NCBI RefSeq assembly: GCF_036634175.1 | Contig: NZ_JAZIFX010000001.1 | Location: 3,224,001 to 3,288,000 of the forward strand | Origin: Streptomyces sp. P9-A2 | Lineage (GTDB): Bacteria > Actinomycetota > Actinomycetes > Streptomycetales > Streptomycetaceae | Reading direction: 5' to 3' | DNA length: 64,000 bases | Shown: in pieces, positions 1 to 8,581 of the stretch | Layout of the letters: the number at the start of each line of letters is the position of its first letter | Numbering within the stretch: the stretch's first letter is position 1 | Notes under the pieces: generated by a model | Told to the model about the DNA's origin: nothing | The model's input: only the letters and a program-made list of their open reading frames with translations | Databases searched by the model: none | Translations under genes and position numbers: made by a program

Positions 1-139
1 GTCGGGCCGGGTCGATGAGGTCGGGCCGGACCCGTGAGGAGTCGGCGACGAGGCTCCGCTTCCCCTGGAACGCGCAGGTCGGAGCAGAGGTGGTTCGTCC
101 TGTGGTGGTCATGGGGCGAGGGGCGTAGGACTGAAGGGC

Positions 140-160
140 GGGGGCCGGTCCGCGGCCCCC
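140..160 (+). promoter_or_regulatory. Leader hairpin before copper-storage gene
   Basis: An 8-bp perfect GC stem (140-147 with 153-160) sits in the leader, ending about 21 bases before the ATG at 182. The segment after it (cgtcgtttccc) is slightly T-rich. It could act as an attenuator or block the ribosome site, but no factor-binding motif is recognised. Confidence 0.3.
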
Positions 161-181
161 GTCGTTTCCCTGGGAGGAATC

Positions 182-547
182 ATGACCCAGCAGTCTGCCG
201 CCGCGACCCCCATGAGCAAGGAGATGCAGGACTGCGTCCAGGCGTGCATGGCCTGCCACAGCATGTGCGAGGAGACCATGAGCTCCTGTCTGCGGATGGG
301 CGGCCGGGCCCCCGCGCAGGTCATGGGAGCCCTCATGGACTGCGCCGACATGACCCGCATGTGCGCCGACATGACGATGCGCCGCTCGCCGCTGGCCGCC
401 GAGATGTGCGCGATGTGTGCCCAGGCCTGTGACCTGTGCGCCGAGGCGTGCATGTCCATGCCGGACGACGCGCAGATGATGCGTTGCGCGGAGTCCTGTC
501 GCCGCTGCGCCGAGTCCTGCCGTGCCATGGCGGGCGCCACGATGTGA
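182..547 (+). CDS. Four-helix-bundle copper-storage (Csp-like, DUF326) protein
   Basis: The 121-residue protein is unusually rich in Cys and Met, with repeated CxxxC and CxxC spacings along amphipathic helices (for example CVQACMACHSMC near residues 19-30 and CAQACDLCAEAC near 79-90). This is the pattern of the Csp3/DUF326 family, cytosolic four-helix bundles that bind many Cu(I) ions through Cys thiolates inside the bundle. There is no signal peptide, so a cytosolic buffer is expected. The ATG follows a GGAGG ribosome site (172-176). No copper regulator or exporter lies beside it in the window; the partner genes, if any, are to the left. Its role in copper detoxification is inferred from the family. 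Confidence 0.85.
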   Translation: MTQQSAAATPMSKEMQDCVQACMACHSMCEETMSSCLRMGGRAPAQVMGALMDCADMTRMCADMTMRRSPLAAEMCAMCAQACDLCAEACMSMPDDAQMMRCAESCRRCAESCRAMAGATM

Positions 548-577
548 CGCGCCGGATACCGGATACCGGATACGGTC

Positions 578-601
578 GGGGGCACCCCGCGGGGTGCCCC
601 C
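578..601. terminator. Bidirectional terminator hairpin
   Basis: An 11-bp perfect inverted repeat (gggggcacccc / ggggtgccccc) with a 2-base centre lies between the convergent genes ending at 547 and 656. A short direct repeat of GGATACC (550-572) precedes it. Confidence 0.7.
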
Positions 602-655
602 GGTCCTTCTCCCGCCCGCCCCGCCCGTCCGGCGCCGGTGTCGGCTCCGTGGGGC

Positions 656-1939
656 TCAGTTGCCCTTGACGGTGACCTTCTCGTCGTTGTTCAGCTGGTT
701 CACCAGCTGCTTGACCTTCGCCTTGTCCCAGAGCAGGTTGCCGCCCGAGGAACCCGCGAGGGGCATGTTCAGGGAGGTGCCGTCACCGCCGCTGACGCCC
801 TTCATCGCCCAGAACATGCCGGCCAGGTCGAACAGGCCCATGTCCTCGTCGACGATCAGCGAGTCCAGACCCGCGCCCATGGTCGGGTACAGCTTGAACG
901 GGTTCAGGACCGTGCCCGGCGTCGCCACCTGACTCGCGAGGGCGGAGAGGAACTTCTGCTGGTTCTTCGTACGGTCCAGGTCGGAACCGGGCAGCGCGTA
1001 CCGGGTGCGGACGAAGGCGAGGGCCTCCTCGCCGTTCAGCGTCTGCTTGCCCTTCTCGAAGTCGGCGCCGGACTTGGTGTCCTTGATGTCCTGCGGGATG
1101 TCCATCTCCACGCCGCCGACCGCGTCCACGATGTTCGCGAAGCCGGCGAAGCCGATCTCCACGTAGTGGTCGATGTGCAGGCCGGTGTTGAACTCGACCG
1201 TGCGGACCAGGAGTTCGGGCCCGTCCTCGGCGTAGGCGGCGTTCAGCTTCACCTGCCGGCCCGTGCCCTGGAACGTCTTGCCGGACTCGGAGCCCTTGAA
1301 GGTGGGTATCTCCACGTTCGAGTCGCGGGGCAGCGAGATCAGGGTGGGGCCGTTGCCGCCGGTGTGCAGGATCATCATGGAGTCCGTGCGCTTGCCCTCG
1401 GCGGACCCGGTGCGCAGCTTCTTCTTCTGCTCGTCGGTCAGCCCGGCCCGGCTGTCGGAGCCGACGATCAGGTAGTTGGTGCCCTCGCCCGCCTCCGGCC
1501 GGTCGAGCACGATGGACAGGTCGACCTCGCGGTTGAGCTTCGAGTCGGCCCAGAAGTAGGTGCCCACAGTCGTCACGATCAGCACGGCCGCGACCGTGAT
1601 CGACGTCACCTTGATCCGGCGGCGCCAGTCCGGCGCGGGACGCGGGTAGCGGCCGTCGTCGCCCGGACCACCCGGACCGCCGGGACCGCCCGGACCACCT
1701 GGGCCGCCGCCCGGGGAGCCGTAGACCTGGCCCGTGTTGTAGTCGTCGTAGCCGCCGCCGTTCACGTACGACGGCTGCTGCGGCACCGAGCCGCCGTAGG
1801 CTCCCTGGCCGGGCGGGACCCCCGGACCGCGGCGGACCTGGCGCATGACGCGGGCGCTCTCGGGCTGTGCGCTCGCGCTCCCGCGTCCGTAGCGGGGGCC
1901 GCGGTTGTCGTTGGGCCGTGCCTCGGGCCATTCAGTCAT
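656..1939 (-). CDS. LytR-CpsA-Psr (LCP) family cell-wall ligase
   Basis: A 427-residue membrane-anchored protein. The first ~130 residues are a Gly/Pro-rich cytoplasmic tail, followed by one transmembrane helix (VTSITVAAVLIVTTVGTYF) and the extracellular LCP domain. Typical LCP blocks are visible: NYLIVGSDSR, an RTDSMMILH strand, ISLPRDS, KLNAAYAEDGPELLVRTVE and ALAFVRTRY. LCP enzymes transfer undecaprenyl-phosphate-linked glycopolymers to peptidoglycan; conserved Arg and Asp residues bind the pyrophosphate. The ATG at 1939 is preferred because the frame upstream is unlike the family. A second LCP gene lies 0.9 kb away on the same strand. It lacks the C-terminal LytR_C domain that the neighbour has. 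Confidence 0.85.
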   Translation of the reverse strand: MTEWPEARPNDNRGPRYGRGSASAQPESARVMRQVRRGPGVPPGQGAYGGSVPQQPSYVNGGGYDDYNTGQVYGSPGGGPGGPGGPGGPGGPGDDGRYPRPAPDWRRRIKVTSITVAAVLIVTTVGTYFWADSKLNREVDLSIVLDRPEAGEGTNYLIVGSDSRAGLTDEQKKKLRTGSAEGKRTDSMMILHTGGNGPTLISLPRDSNVEIPTFKGSESGKTFQGTGRQVKLNAAYAEDGPELLVRTVEFNTGLHIDHYVEIGFAGFANIVDAVGGVEMDIPQDIKDTKSGADFEKGKQTLNGEEALAFVRTRYALPGSDLDRTKNQQKFLSALASQVATPGTVLNPFKLYPTMGAGLDSLIVDEDMGLFDLAGMFWAMKGVSGGDGTSLNMPLAGSSGGNLLWDKAKVKQLVNQLNNDEKVTVKGN

Positions 1940-2056
1940 GCGCAACAGTGTGCAGGTCCGGGCCGTGCGCCGTACCAGTCCTGGGGAAATAGGAGCAGCG
2001 CTGTTGCGAAGCTGACACAAATTCCCCGGCTGCCACCTCGGCATAAGGTGGAGGCC

Positions 2057-2623
2057 ATGACAGATCAGGCTCCGGCCCCACTCACGGAGAGTCCCGACAG
2101 TCCAGACATCCCGGGCAAGCCCGTCTCGGCATCACGGACGACCCTCAGCCACATCATGACCCACAGCGACACCAATCTCCTGGGCACGGTGCACGGCGGC
2201 GTGATCATGAAACTCGTCGACGACGCGGCGGGCGCGGTCGCCGGACGGCACTCCGGCGGCCCCGCCGTCACCGCCTCGATGGACGAGATGGCCTTCCTCG
2301 AACCGGTCCGTGTCGGCGACCTGGTCCATGTGAAGGCACAGGTCAACTGGACCGGCCGGACGTCCATGGAGGTCGGCGTGCGGGTCCTGGCCGAGCGCTG
2401 GAACGAGTCCGCCCCGGCCACCCAGGTCGGCTCGGCGTATCTCGTCTTCGCGGCCGTCGACGCGGACGGCAAGCCGCGCCGCGTGCCGCCGGTGATATCG
2501 GAGAGCGAGCGGGACCGGCGCCGCAACCAGGAGGCCCAGATCCGCCGCACCCACCGCCTGGCCCGCCGCCGGGCGATCATGGAGCTGCGCGAGAAGCGTG
2601 CCGCGGACGGGATCGAGGACTGA
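2057..2623 (+). CDS. Acyl-CoA thioesterase, hotdog fold
   Basis: The 188-residue protein carries one Acot7-type hotdog domain: the motif DTNLLGTVHGGVIMKLVDDA near residues 35-54 has the Asn/Gly/His pattern used to hold and hydrolyse the CoA thioester, and the second half has VHVKAQVNWTGRTSMEVGV. The C-terminus is a highly basic helix (RRRNQEAQIRRTHRLARR). It would hydrolyse fatty acyl-CoA to free acid and CoA in the cytoplasm, perhaps linked to the acyl-CoA dehydrogenase 3 kb downstream. The ATG at 2057 follows a GGTGGAGG ribosome site; the long open frame upstream is the complement of the LCP gene and is not coding. Confidence 0.85.
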   Translation: MTDQAPAPLTESPDSPDIPGKPVSASRTTLSHIMTHSDTNLLGTVHGGVIMKLVDDAAGAVAGRHSGGPAVTASMDEMAFLEPVRVGDLVHVKAQVNWTGRTSMEVGVRVLAERWNESAPATQVGSAYLVFAAVDADGKPRRVPPVISESERDRRRNQEAQIRRTHRLARRRAIMELREKRAADGIED

Positions 2624-2837
2624 CAGACCCAGGACCGACAGACCCAGGACCGACAGCAAGAGCTTCCACCCGGCGCCCCTCGCGGCCCCGGCAGCCCCCG
2701 CGGTCCCCACGGCCGCCACCGGGCCCACCGGTCCCCACGGCCGCCACCGGGCCCACCGGGCCAGGATCCTTCCTCCGGATCGTGCCGGACCCCGTGAGCC
2801 CGGCACGATCCGAACATCGGGCCCCTGGCCCCGGGCC

Positions 2838-4373
2838 CTACGAGCAGCCCACCTCGTCGCCCCGCACCACCCCGAACTCGTCCTTCCCGGGGTCCTCGGC
2901 CCGGACCTTGCGGACCTTCTCGAAGTCGGTGCCGGCGATCACCCTCAGCGTGGCGCCCTGGCCCTTGACCGCGCGCAGTTCGCTGCCCGGCAGGGCGGCG
3001 GCGAGGGACTTCGCGGAGCGGTCCCAGCGGGGGTCGTAGGCGACGACGGTCCGCCGCACGGAGCGGTCCGCCGCGTTGACCGGAACCCGGGTGGTGCGGA
3101 AACCGGTGGCCGCGAGGGCCGCGTCCACGCGGCGGCCGAGGCCCTTCGCCTCCGTGCCGTTCTCGACCTGGACACGGATCTGCCGGGGGTCCACCGGCAC
3201 GCGCCGGGCCGCGCCGGGCGACGGACGCGTGGAGAGCGGCTTGTCCTCGCGCAGCGCCTCGAAGATGTCCTCGGACTTCCCGGGGTCCCACTTCAACGTC
3301 GATCCGATGCCCTTGACCATGTGTCCCGTCTTCTCGAGCGGCACGGTGGTGAACTCGGAGGAGGCGGGCGAGAAATTCCGCATCGCCCGCCCCAGGTCCA
3401 GCAGTTCGCCGGTGCCGAAGCCCTTGTCGGCGCGGACCGAGCCGAGCACGGCACGGGTCACGTCCCGGAACTTCATCGGGTTCAGCAGAATCCCGGAGGA
3501 CGTGGCCCGGTCCAGCAGGGCGGCCATGAAGTGCTGCTGCCGTTTCATCCGGCCGAGGTCGGCGGCGCCGTCGATGTGCCGGGCGCGCACGTACTGCAGG
3601 GCCTCGCCGCCCTCCAGGGTGTGCCGGCCCGCCGGCAGGTCGAGGCCGGTGTGACTGTCCTTCAGCGGTTCGGTGGTGCACAGTTCGACGCCGCCGACCA
3701 CGTCCACGGCCTTCATGAAGCTGGTGAAATCGAGCTCCAGGTAGTGGTCGATCTTCACCCGGGTCATCTTCTCCACCGTGCGCACGGTCAACTGCGGTCC
3801 GCCCTCCGCATACGCCGCGTTGAGCTTGACGGGATGCCCCTCGTGTTCCTCGCCGCTCACCTGGTCGGTGTGCGCGGGCGTCATGGCGTACGAGTCGCGT
3901 GGCAGGCTGACGACGCCGGCGCGCTCCCGGTCCTCGGAGATGTGCACGATCATGATCGTGTCGGTGCAGTTGCAGGGCGCCCCGCCGAGCCGGTACTTCC
4001 GCCGCGCCTGAGCGTCGATCTTCTCGCGGCCGTCCGTGCCGACGAGCAGGATGTTCATGCCGTGGCCCGCCTCGGGGCGGTTCTTCATGTCCCGGAACGG
4101 GTCGACCCGGTCGATTCCCGCGTCGAGGCTGCTGACCACCGCGTGCCCGATCCCGGCCGAGGCGAGCACCAGGACCGACAGCGTGGTCACCGCCCGCGGG
4201 CCCCAGCGCGGTCTACGGCGTCCCGGTGGGCGCGGTCCGCCCTCCCGTGGGGGCTGAGGTCGGCGCTGCGGCGCGGTGCGGGGCCGGGGAGGCCGTGACG
4301 ACGCGGGCAAGAGGGACACCTCCGGGCGAGGGCCGTGCAAGGGGACGCGAGAGGGGAGTGGGCGGACGGACAC
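2838..4373 (-). CDS. LCP family ligase with LytR_C domain
   Basis: A 511-residue protein: basic Pro/Arg-rich cytoplasmic tail, one membrane helix (VTTLSVLVLASAGIGHAVV, about residues 61-80), LCP domain (MNILLVGTDGRE, DTIMIVHIS, VVSLPRDSY, KLNAAYAEGGPQLTVRTVE, ALQYVRARHID) and, from about residue 400, a LytR_C domain (IRVQVENGTEAKGLGRRVDAALAATG). It should attach anionic glycopolymers to peptidoglycan like its neighbour at 656-1939. The first codon taken is GTG at 4373; other in-frame starts are possible because the N-terminal tail is variable. Three 10-bp repeats lie just upstream (4391-4420) and a glycosyltransferase gene diverges from the same intergenic region. Confidence 0.85.
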   Translation of the reverse strand: MSVRPLPSRVPLHGPRPEVSLLPASSRPPRPRTAPQRRPQPPREGGPRPPGRRRPRWGPRAVTTLSVLVLASAGIGHAVVSSLDAGIDRVDPFRDMKNRPEAGHGMNILLVGTDGREKIDAQARRKYRLGGAPCNCTDTIMIVHISEDRERAGVVSLPRDSYAMTPAHTDQVSGEEHEGHPVKLNAAYAEGGPQLTVRTVEKMTRVKIDHYLELDFTSFMKAVDVVGGVELCTTEPLKDSHTGLDLPAGRHTLEGGEALQYVRARHIDGAADLGRMKRQQHFMAALLDRATSSGILLNPMKFRDVTRAVLGSVRADKGFGTGELLDLGRAMRNFSPASSEFTTVPLEKTGHMVKGIGSTLKWDPGKSEDIFEALREDKPLSTRPSPGAARRVPVDPRQIRVQVENGTEAKGLGRRVDAALAATGFRTTRVPVNAADRSVRRTVVAYDPRWDRSAKSLAAALPGSELRAVKGQGATLRVIAGTDFEKVRKVRAEDPGKDEFGVVRGDEVGCS

Positions 4374-4390
4374 AGGGTCATGTCGCGCCG

Positions 4391-4420
4391 TACAGGTTCA
4401 TACAGGGACATACATGGTCG
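4391..4420. repeat. Three 10-bp direct repeats in divergent promoter region
   Basis: TACAGGTTCA, TACAGGGACA and TACATGGTCG follow each other exactly, one helical turn apart, 18 bases upstream of the LCP start and 105 bases before the glycosyltransferase ATG. The arrangement looks like an iterated operator. No regulator is known for it here. Confidence 0.4.
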
Positions 4421-4524
4421 TAAGCGAAATCGTGAGCACCGTAGGCCGATACGATCTGCGGCCCGGCGCAGCCGCACCCGGCACGCGCGTCGCTGTCCCC
4501 CGTTCGCGGTAACGTGAGGCCCCT

Positions 4525-5586
4525 ATGAACGCCAATCCCGACGTGCGGCTCCCCGCCGTTTCCGTGATCATGCCCGTGCTCAACGAGGAGCGGCATCTGC
4601 GTGGCGCCGTCCACGCGATCCTCGCCCAGGAGTACGCCGGCGAGATGGAGGTCGTGATCGCCCTCGGTCCCTCCACGGACCGCACGGACGAGATCGCCGC
4701 CGAACTCGTGGCCGAGGACTCCCGGGTGCACACCGTGCCCAACCCGACCGGCCGCACCCCGGCCGCCCTCAACGCGGCGATCGGGGCCTCGCGCCATCCG
4801 GTCGTGGTCCGTGTCGACGGGCACGGAATCCTTTCGCCGGGCTACATCGCCACCGCGGTACGGCTCCTGGAGGAGACCGGCGCGCAGAACGTCGGCGGCA
4901 TCATGCACGCCGAGGGCGAGAACGACTGGGAGCACGCGGTCGCCGCCGCGATGACGTCCCGGATAGGCGTCGGCAACGCCGCCTTCCACACCGGCGGCGC
5001 CGCGGCTCCCGCCGAGACCGTCTACCTCGGGGTGTTCCGGCGCGAGGCGCTGGAGCGGCAGGGCGGCTACAACGTGGAGTTCATCCGCGCCCAGGACTGG
5101 GAGCTGAACTTCCGTATCCGCGAGGCCGGCGGGCTGATCTGGTTCTCGCCGGAGCTGAAGGTGTCGTACCGGCCCCGGCCGAGCCTGCGGGCGCTGGCCA
5201 AGCAGTACAAGGACTACGGCCGTTGGCGGCACGTCGTCGCCCGCTACCACTCGGGTTCCATCAACCTGCGCTATCTGGCCCCGCCGGCCGCGGTGTGCGC
5301 GATCGTGGCCGGGATCCTGGTCGGCGGTCTGCTCACCCCGTGGGGTCTCGTCGTGCCCGGCGGCTACCTCGCGGCGATCGTGCTCGGCTCGATACCCGCG
5401 GGCAAGGGTCTGCCGCTGAAGGCACGGCTGCAGATCCCGGTGGCGCTGGCCACCATGCACATGTCGTGGGGCTGGGGCTTCCTGACCAGCCCGCGCTCGC
5501 TCGCGAAGAAGGTCATCGCCTCCCGCCGCCCCGCGGTCCCCGCGGACGCGACCACGGACGCGGACGCCGGCACCCCGGCCTCCTGA
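4525..5586 (+). CDS. Family-2 glycosyltransferase, membrane-associated (ExoA-like)
   Basis: The 353-residue protein opens with the GT-A nucleotide-sugar fold (VSVIMPVLNEERHLRGAV), has the metal-binding region VVVRVDGHG near residue 96 (DGH instead of a strict DxD) and the acceptor motif AQDWELNFR near residue 190. The C-terminal third has two or three hydrophobic helices (VCAIVAGILVGGLL, LVVPGGYLAAIVLGSIPAG). This resembles succinoglycan ExoA-type enzymes that add sugars to a lipid-linked glycan at the inner membrane face. The sugar is not predictable. A GAGG ribosome site lies 5 bases before the ATG. With LCP ligases on one side and UDP-glucose dehydrogenase 1.5 kb away, a role in a cell-envelope glycopolymer is plausible but inferred. 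Confidence 0.8.
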   Translation: MNANPDVRLPAVSVIMPVLNEERHLRGAVHAILAQEYAGEMEVVIALGPSTDRTDEIAAELVAEDSRVHTVPNPTGRTPAALNAAIGASRHPVVVRVDGHGILSPGYIATAVRLLEETGAQNVGGIMHAEGENDWEHAVAAAMTSRIGVGNAAFHTGGAAAPAETVYLGVFRREALERQGGYNVEFIRAQDWELNFRIREAGGLIWFSPELKVSYRPRPSLRALAKQYKDYGRWRHVVARYHSGSINLRYLAPPAAVCAIVAGILVGGLLTPWGLVVPGGYLAAIVLGSIPAGKGLPLKARLQIPVALATMHMSWGWGFLTSPRSLAKKVIASRRPAVPADATTDADAGTPAS

Positions 5587-5630
5587 CCCGCGCTCAGCAG
5601 CGCGCCAGGCCCCTCCCGGACGCGAAAAGA

Positions 5631-5670
5631 CCGATGGGCGCCCGAGTACACGTACTCGGGCGCCCATCGG
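5631..5670. terminator. Bidirectional terminator, 18-bp stem
   Basis: Perfect 18-bp inverted repeat (5631-5648 with 5653-5670) with a CACG loop between the convergent glycosyltransferase and acyl-CoA dehydrogenase genes. Confidence 0.85.
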
Positions 5671-5694
5671 CTGTCCGCGCGCCAGGGGTCGGGG

Positions 5695-6852
5695 CTACGG
5701 AAGGTTCCTGGCCATCACGATCCGCTGAACTTGGTTCGTGCCCTCATAGATCTGGGTGATCTTCGCGTCGCGCATCATGCGCTCGACCGGGTAGTCGCGG
5801 GTGTAGCCGTAGCCGCCGAGGAGCTGGACGGCGTCGGTGGTGACCTCCATGGCGACGTCGGAGGCGAAGCACTTGGCGGCGGCACCCTGGAAGGTGAGGT
5901 CGGCGTCGCCGCGCTCGGACTTGGCGGCGGCGGCGTAGGTGAGCTGGCGGGCGGCCTCGACCTTCATGGCCATGTCGGCGAGCATGAACTGGATGCCCTG
6001 GAAGTCGGCGATCGGCTTGCCGAACTGCTTGCGCTCCTTGACGTAGCCCTTGGCGTAGTCGAGGGCGCCCTGGGCGATGCCGAGGGCCTGGGCGGCGATG
6101 GTGACGCGGGTGTGGTCGAGGGTCTGCATCGCGGTGGCGAAGCCGGTGCCCTCCTCGCCGATCATGCGGTCCGCCGGGATGCGGACGTTGTCCAGGTAGA
6201 CCTCGCGGGTCGGGGAGCCCTTGATGCCGAGCTTCCTCTCGGGGGCGCCGAAGGAGACGCCCTCGTCGGACTTCTCGACGACGAAGGCGGAGATGCCCTT
6301 GGAGCGCTTGGTGGGGTCGGTGACCGCCATGACCGTGTAGTACTCGGACTCGCCGGCGTTGGTGATCCAGCGCTTCACACCGTTGAGGACGTAGTGGTCG
6401 CCGTCGCGGACCGCCTTGGTCTTCATGCCGGCCGCGTCGGAACCGGCGTCCGGCTCGGAGAGGCAGTACGAGAACATCCCGTCGCCCTTGGCGAGCGGGG
6501 TCAGGTACTTCTCCTTCAGCGCCTCGGAGCCGGAGAGGATCACCGGGAGGGAGCCGAGCTTGTTCACGGCGGGGATGAGGGAGGAGGACGCGCAGACGCG
6601 GGCCACTTCCTCGATCACGATGACGGTGGCGAGCGCGTCGGCGCCCGCGCCGCCGTACGCCTCGGGCACGTGGACGGCGTGCAGGTCGTTCGCGAGGAGC
6701 GCCTCGAGCGCCTCCTGCGGGAAGCGGGCCTCCTCGTCCACCGCCGCGGCGTACGGCGCGATCTTCGCCTCGGCCAGCGAGCGGACGGCGTCACGGAGCA
6801 TGTCGTGCTCCTCGGACGGGCGGTACAGGTCGAAATCAGCCGATCCGGCCAC
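5695..6852 (-). CDS. Acyl-CoA dehydrogenase
   Basis: Full-length 385-residue FAD enzyme. Family signatures are present: YCLSEPDAGSDAAGMKTKA for FAD and substrate binding (about residues 129-147), WITNAGESEYYTVMA, and the C-terminal QLLGGYGYTRDYPVERMMRD block. The catalytic base is the Glu in QIYEGTNQ (about residue 367), as in short-chain and medium-chain enzymes. It oxidises acyl-CoA to trans-2-enoyl-CoA and passes electrons to ETF; chain length cannot be read from the sequence. The start is GTG at 6852 with GGAG nine bases upstream. The region before it (about 6905-6960) is an A/T-rich island with a TTACT/AGTAG inverted element that may hold the promoter and an operator. Confidence 0.92.
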   Translation of the reverse strand: MAGSADFDLYRPSEEHDMLRDAVRSLAEAKIAPYAAAVDEEARFPQEALEALLANDLHAVHVPEAYGGAGADALATVIVIEEVARVCASSSLIPAVNKLGSLPVILSGSEALKEKYLTPLAKGDGMFSYCLSEPDAGSDAAGMKTKAVRDGDHYVLNGVKRWITNAGESEYYTVMAVTDPTKRSKGISAFVVEKSDEGVSFGAPERKLGIKGSPTREVYLDNVRIPADRMIGEEGTGFATAMQTLDHTRVTIAAQALGIAQGALDYAKGYVKERKQFGKPIADFQGIQFMLADMAMKVEAARQLTYAAAAKSERGDADLTFQGAAAKCFASDVAMEVTTDAVQLLGGYGYTRDYPVERMMRDAKITQIYEGTNQVQRIVMARNLP

Positions 6853-6904
6853 GGTCTCTCACTCCAAAGACGACGAGGTGCGACGAGGTGCAACGCTCTG
6901 AATG

Positions 6905-6960
6905 ATGCTCCGACGATGCTAACTACTGTTAAGTAACTCCTATTTTAGAACTCCTGCTCC
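6905..6960 (-). promoter_or_regulatory. A/T-rich promoter region of acyl-CoA dehydrogenase gene
   Basis: This roughly 55-base island is far lower in GC than its surroundings. On the minus strand it reads GTTACTTAACAGTAG followed by TTAGCAT, where TAGCAT fits a -10 hexamer. The partly palindromic TTACT..AGTAG element could be a TetR-type operator. No experiment supports it. Confidence 0.3.
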
Positions 6961-7103
6961 CGCCGCCGTGCGTGAGTTTGGTGACAACGGAACGGCTGTG
7001 AGGCCGCAATGGACGGGAACGAGCGGGATCGCCCCGTGCGGCGTGCCCGAGGGCCCCGGATATGCTCAGCCCGCACTGGCTTCCGCATACCCCTGGAGCA
7101 CGC

Positions 7104-8447
7104 ATGGCCCTCAAGATCACCGTGATCGGCACCGGCTATCTCGGTGCGACCCACGCGGCGGCCATGGCGGAGCTCGGGTTCGAGGTGCTGGGCCTCGACG
7201 TCGTACCGGAGAAGATCGACATGCTCCGGCGGGGCGAGGTCCCGATGTACGAACCGGGGCTCGAGGAACTGCTGCGCCGGCACGTGGCGGGCATCGAGGG
7301 GTCCACCGGCCGACTCCGGTTCACCATGGACTGGGCGGAGGCCGGAGAGTTCGGCGACGTCCACTTCGTCTGCGTGAACACTCCGCAGCGGCACGGCGAG
7401 TACGCCTGCGACATGTCGTACGTCGACTCCGCGATCGCCTCGCTGGCCCCGCACCTCACCGGCCCCGCGCTGGTCGTCGGCAAGTCGACCGTGCCCGTGG
7501 GCTCGGCCGACCGGCTGGCCGCCTACCTGGCCGAGCACGCGCCGGCCGGCGAGGAAGCCGAGCTGGCCTGGAACCCGGAGTTCCTGCGCGAGGGCTTCGC
7601 CGTCCAGGACACGCTGCGCCCGGACCGGGTCGTGGTGGGGGTCAGGAGCGAGCGGGCCGAGAAGCTGCTGCGGGAGGTGTACGCGACGCCGGTCGCCGAG
7701 GGCACCCCGTTCGTGGTGACCGACTTCCCGACCGCGGAGCTGGTGAAGACCTCCGCGAACTCCTTCCTCGCCACCAAGATCTCCTTCATCAACGCCATGG
7801 CCGAGCTGTGCGAGGCCACGGGCGGGGACGTGGCCAGGCTGGCCGAGGCCATCGGGTACGACGACCGGATCGGCCCGAAGTTCCTGCGCGCCGGGATCGG
7901 CTTCGGCGGCGGGTGCCTGCCGAAGGACATCCGGGCGTTCATGGCGCGCGCCGGCGAGCTGGGCGCGGACCAGGCGCTGACGTTCCTGCGGGAGATCGAC
8001 TCGATCAACATGCGCCAGCGCGGCCGGATGGTGGAGCTGACCCGGCAGGCGCTCGGCGGCGGGGCCTTCCTGGGCAAGCGGGTCGCGGTGCTGGGCGCCT
8101 CCTTCAAGCCGGACTCCGATGACGTACGGGACTCGCCGGCGTTGAACGTCGCGGGCCAGATACACCTCCAGGGCGGCCAGGTCACCGTGTACGACCCGAA
8201 GGGCATGGACAACGCCCGGCGCATCTTCCCCACCCTCGGGTACGCGGACTCCGCGCTCGACGCGGTGCGGGGCGCCGACGTGGTGCTGCACCTGACGGAG
8301 TGGCGGGAGTTCCGCGAGCTGGACCCGACGGCACTGGGCGAGGTCGCGGCCCAGCGGCTGGTCCTGGACGGGCGCAACGCGCTCGACGCCGAGGTCTGGC
8401 GCCGGGCCGGCTGGCGCTACCGCGCGATGGGACGTCCCACCGCCTGA
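7104..8447 (+). CDS. ugd: UDP-glucose 6-dehydrogenase
   Basis: The 447-residue protein begins with the NAD Rossmann motif TVIGTGYLGATHAAAMAELG and contains the UDP-glucose/GDP-mannose dehydrogenase landmarks: VCVNTP near residue 90, KSTVPVGS near 132, the ELVKTSANSFLATKISFINA helix near 215, and the catalytic cysteine in GFGGGCLPKD near residue 272. It oxidises UDP-glucose twice to UDP-glucuronate, a precursor for glycans. The ATG at 7104 puts the Rossmann strand at the N-terminus and has GGAG six bases upstream; an in-frame start 42 bases earlier would add a tail the family lacks. It may feed the glycopolymer genes to its left. Confidence 0.92.
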   Translation: MALKITVIGTGYLGATHAAAMAELGFEVLGLDVVPEKIDMLRRGEVPMYEPGLEELLRRHVAGIEGSTGRLRFTMDWAEAGEFGDVHFVCVNTPQRHGEYACDMSYVDSAIASLAPHLTGPALVVGKSTVPVGSADRLAAYLAEHAPAGEEAELAWNPEFLREGFAVQDTLRPDRVVVGVRSERAEKLLREVYATPVAEGTPFVVTDFPTAELVKTSANSFLATKISFINAMAELCEATGGDVARLAEAIGYDDRIGPKFLRAGIGFGGGCLPKDIRAFMARAGELGADQALTFLREIDSINMRQRGRMVELTRQALGGGAFLGKRVAVLGASFKPDSDDVRDSPALNVAGQIHLQGGQVTVYDPKGMDNARRIFPTLGYADSALDAVRGADVVLHLTEWREFRELDPTALGEVAAQRLVLDGRNALDAEVWRRAGWRYRAMGRPTA

Positions 8448-8491
8448 CAGGCTCCGCGAACGCGGGCACCGGGTGAGGCCGATCGGCGGGT

Positions 8492-8532
8492 GACGCCGGT
8501 TCGGCCGAGGCTCAGTCGGCCGAACCGGCGTC
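8492..8532. terminator. Bidirectional terminator, 17-bp stem
   Basis: Perfect 17-bp inverted repeat (8492-8508 with 8516-8532), 7-base loop, between the convergent ugd and CGNR genes. Confidence 0.85.
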
Positions 8533-8581
8533 TGCCTGCATTCTGCACCACGGTGCGGGTCCGGTGAGGCAGCTGTGACGC

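Noticed and set aside
4378..5667. A 429-residue minus-strand open frame
   Set aside because: It is antisense to the glycosyltransferase and runs through the terminator hairpin.
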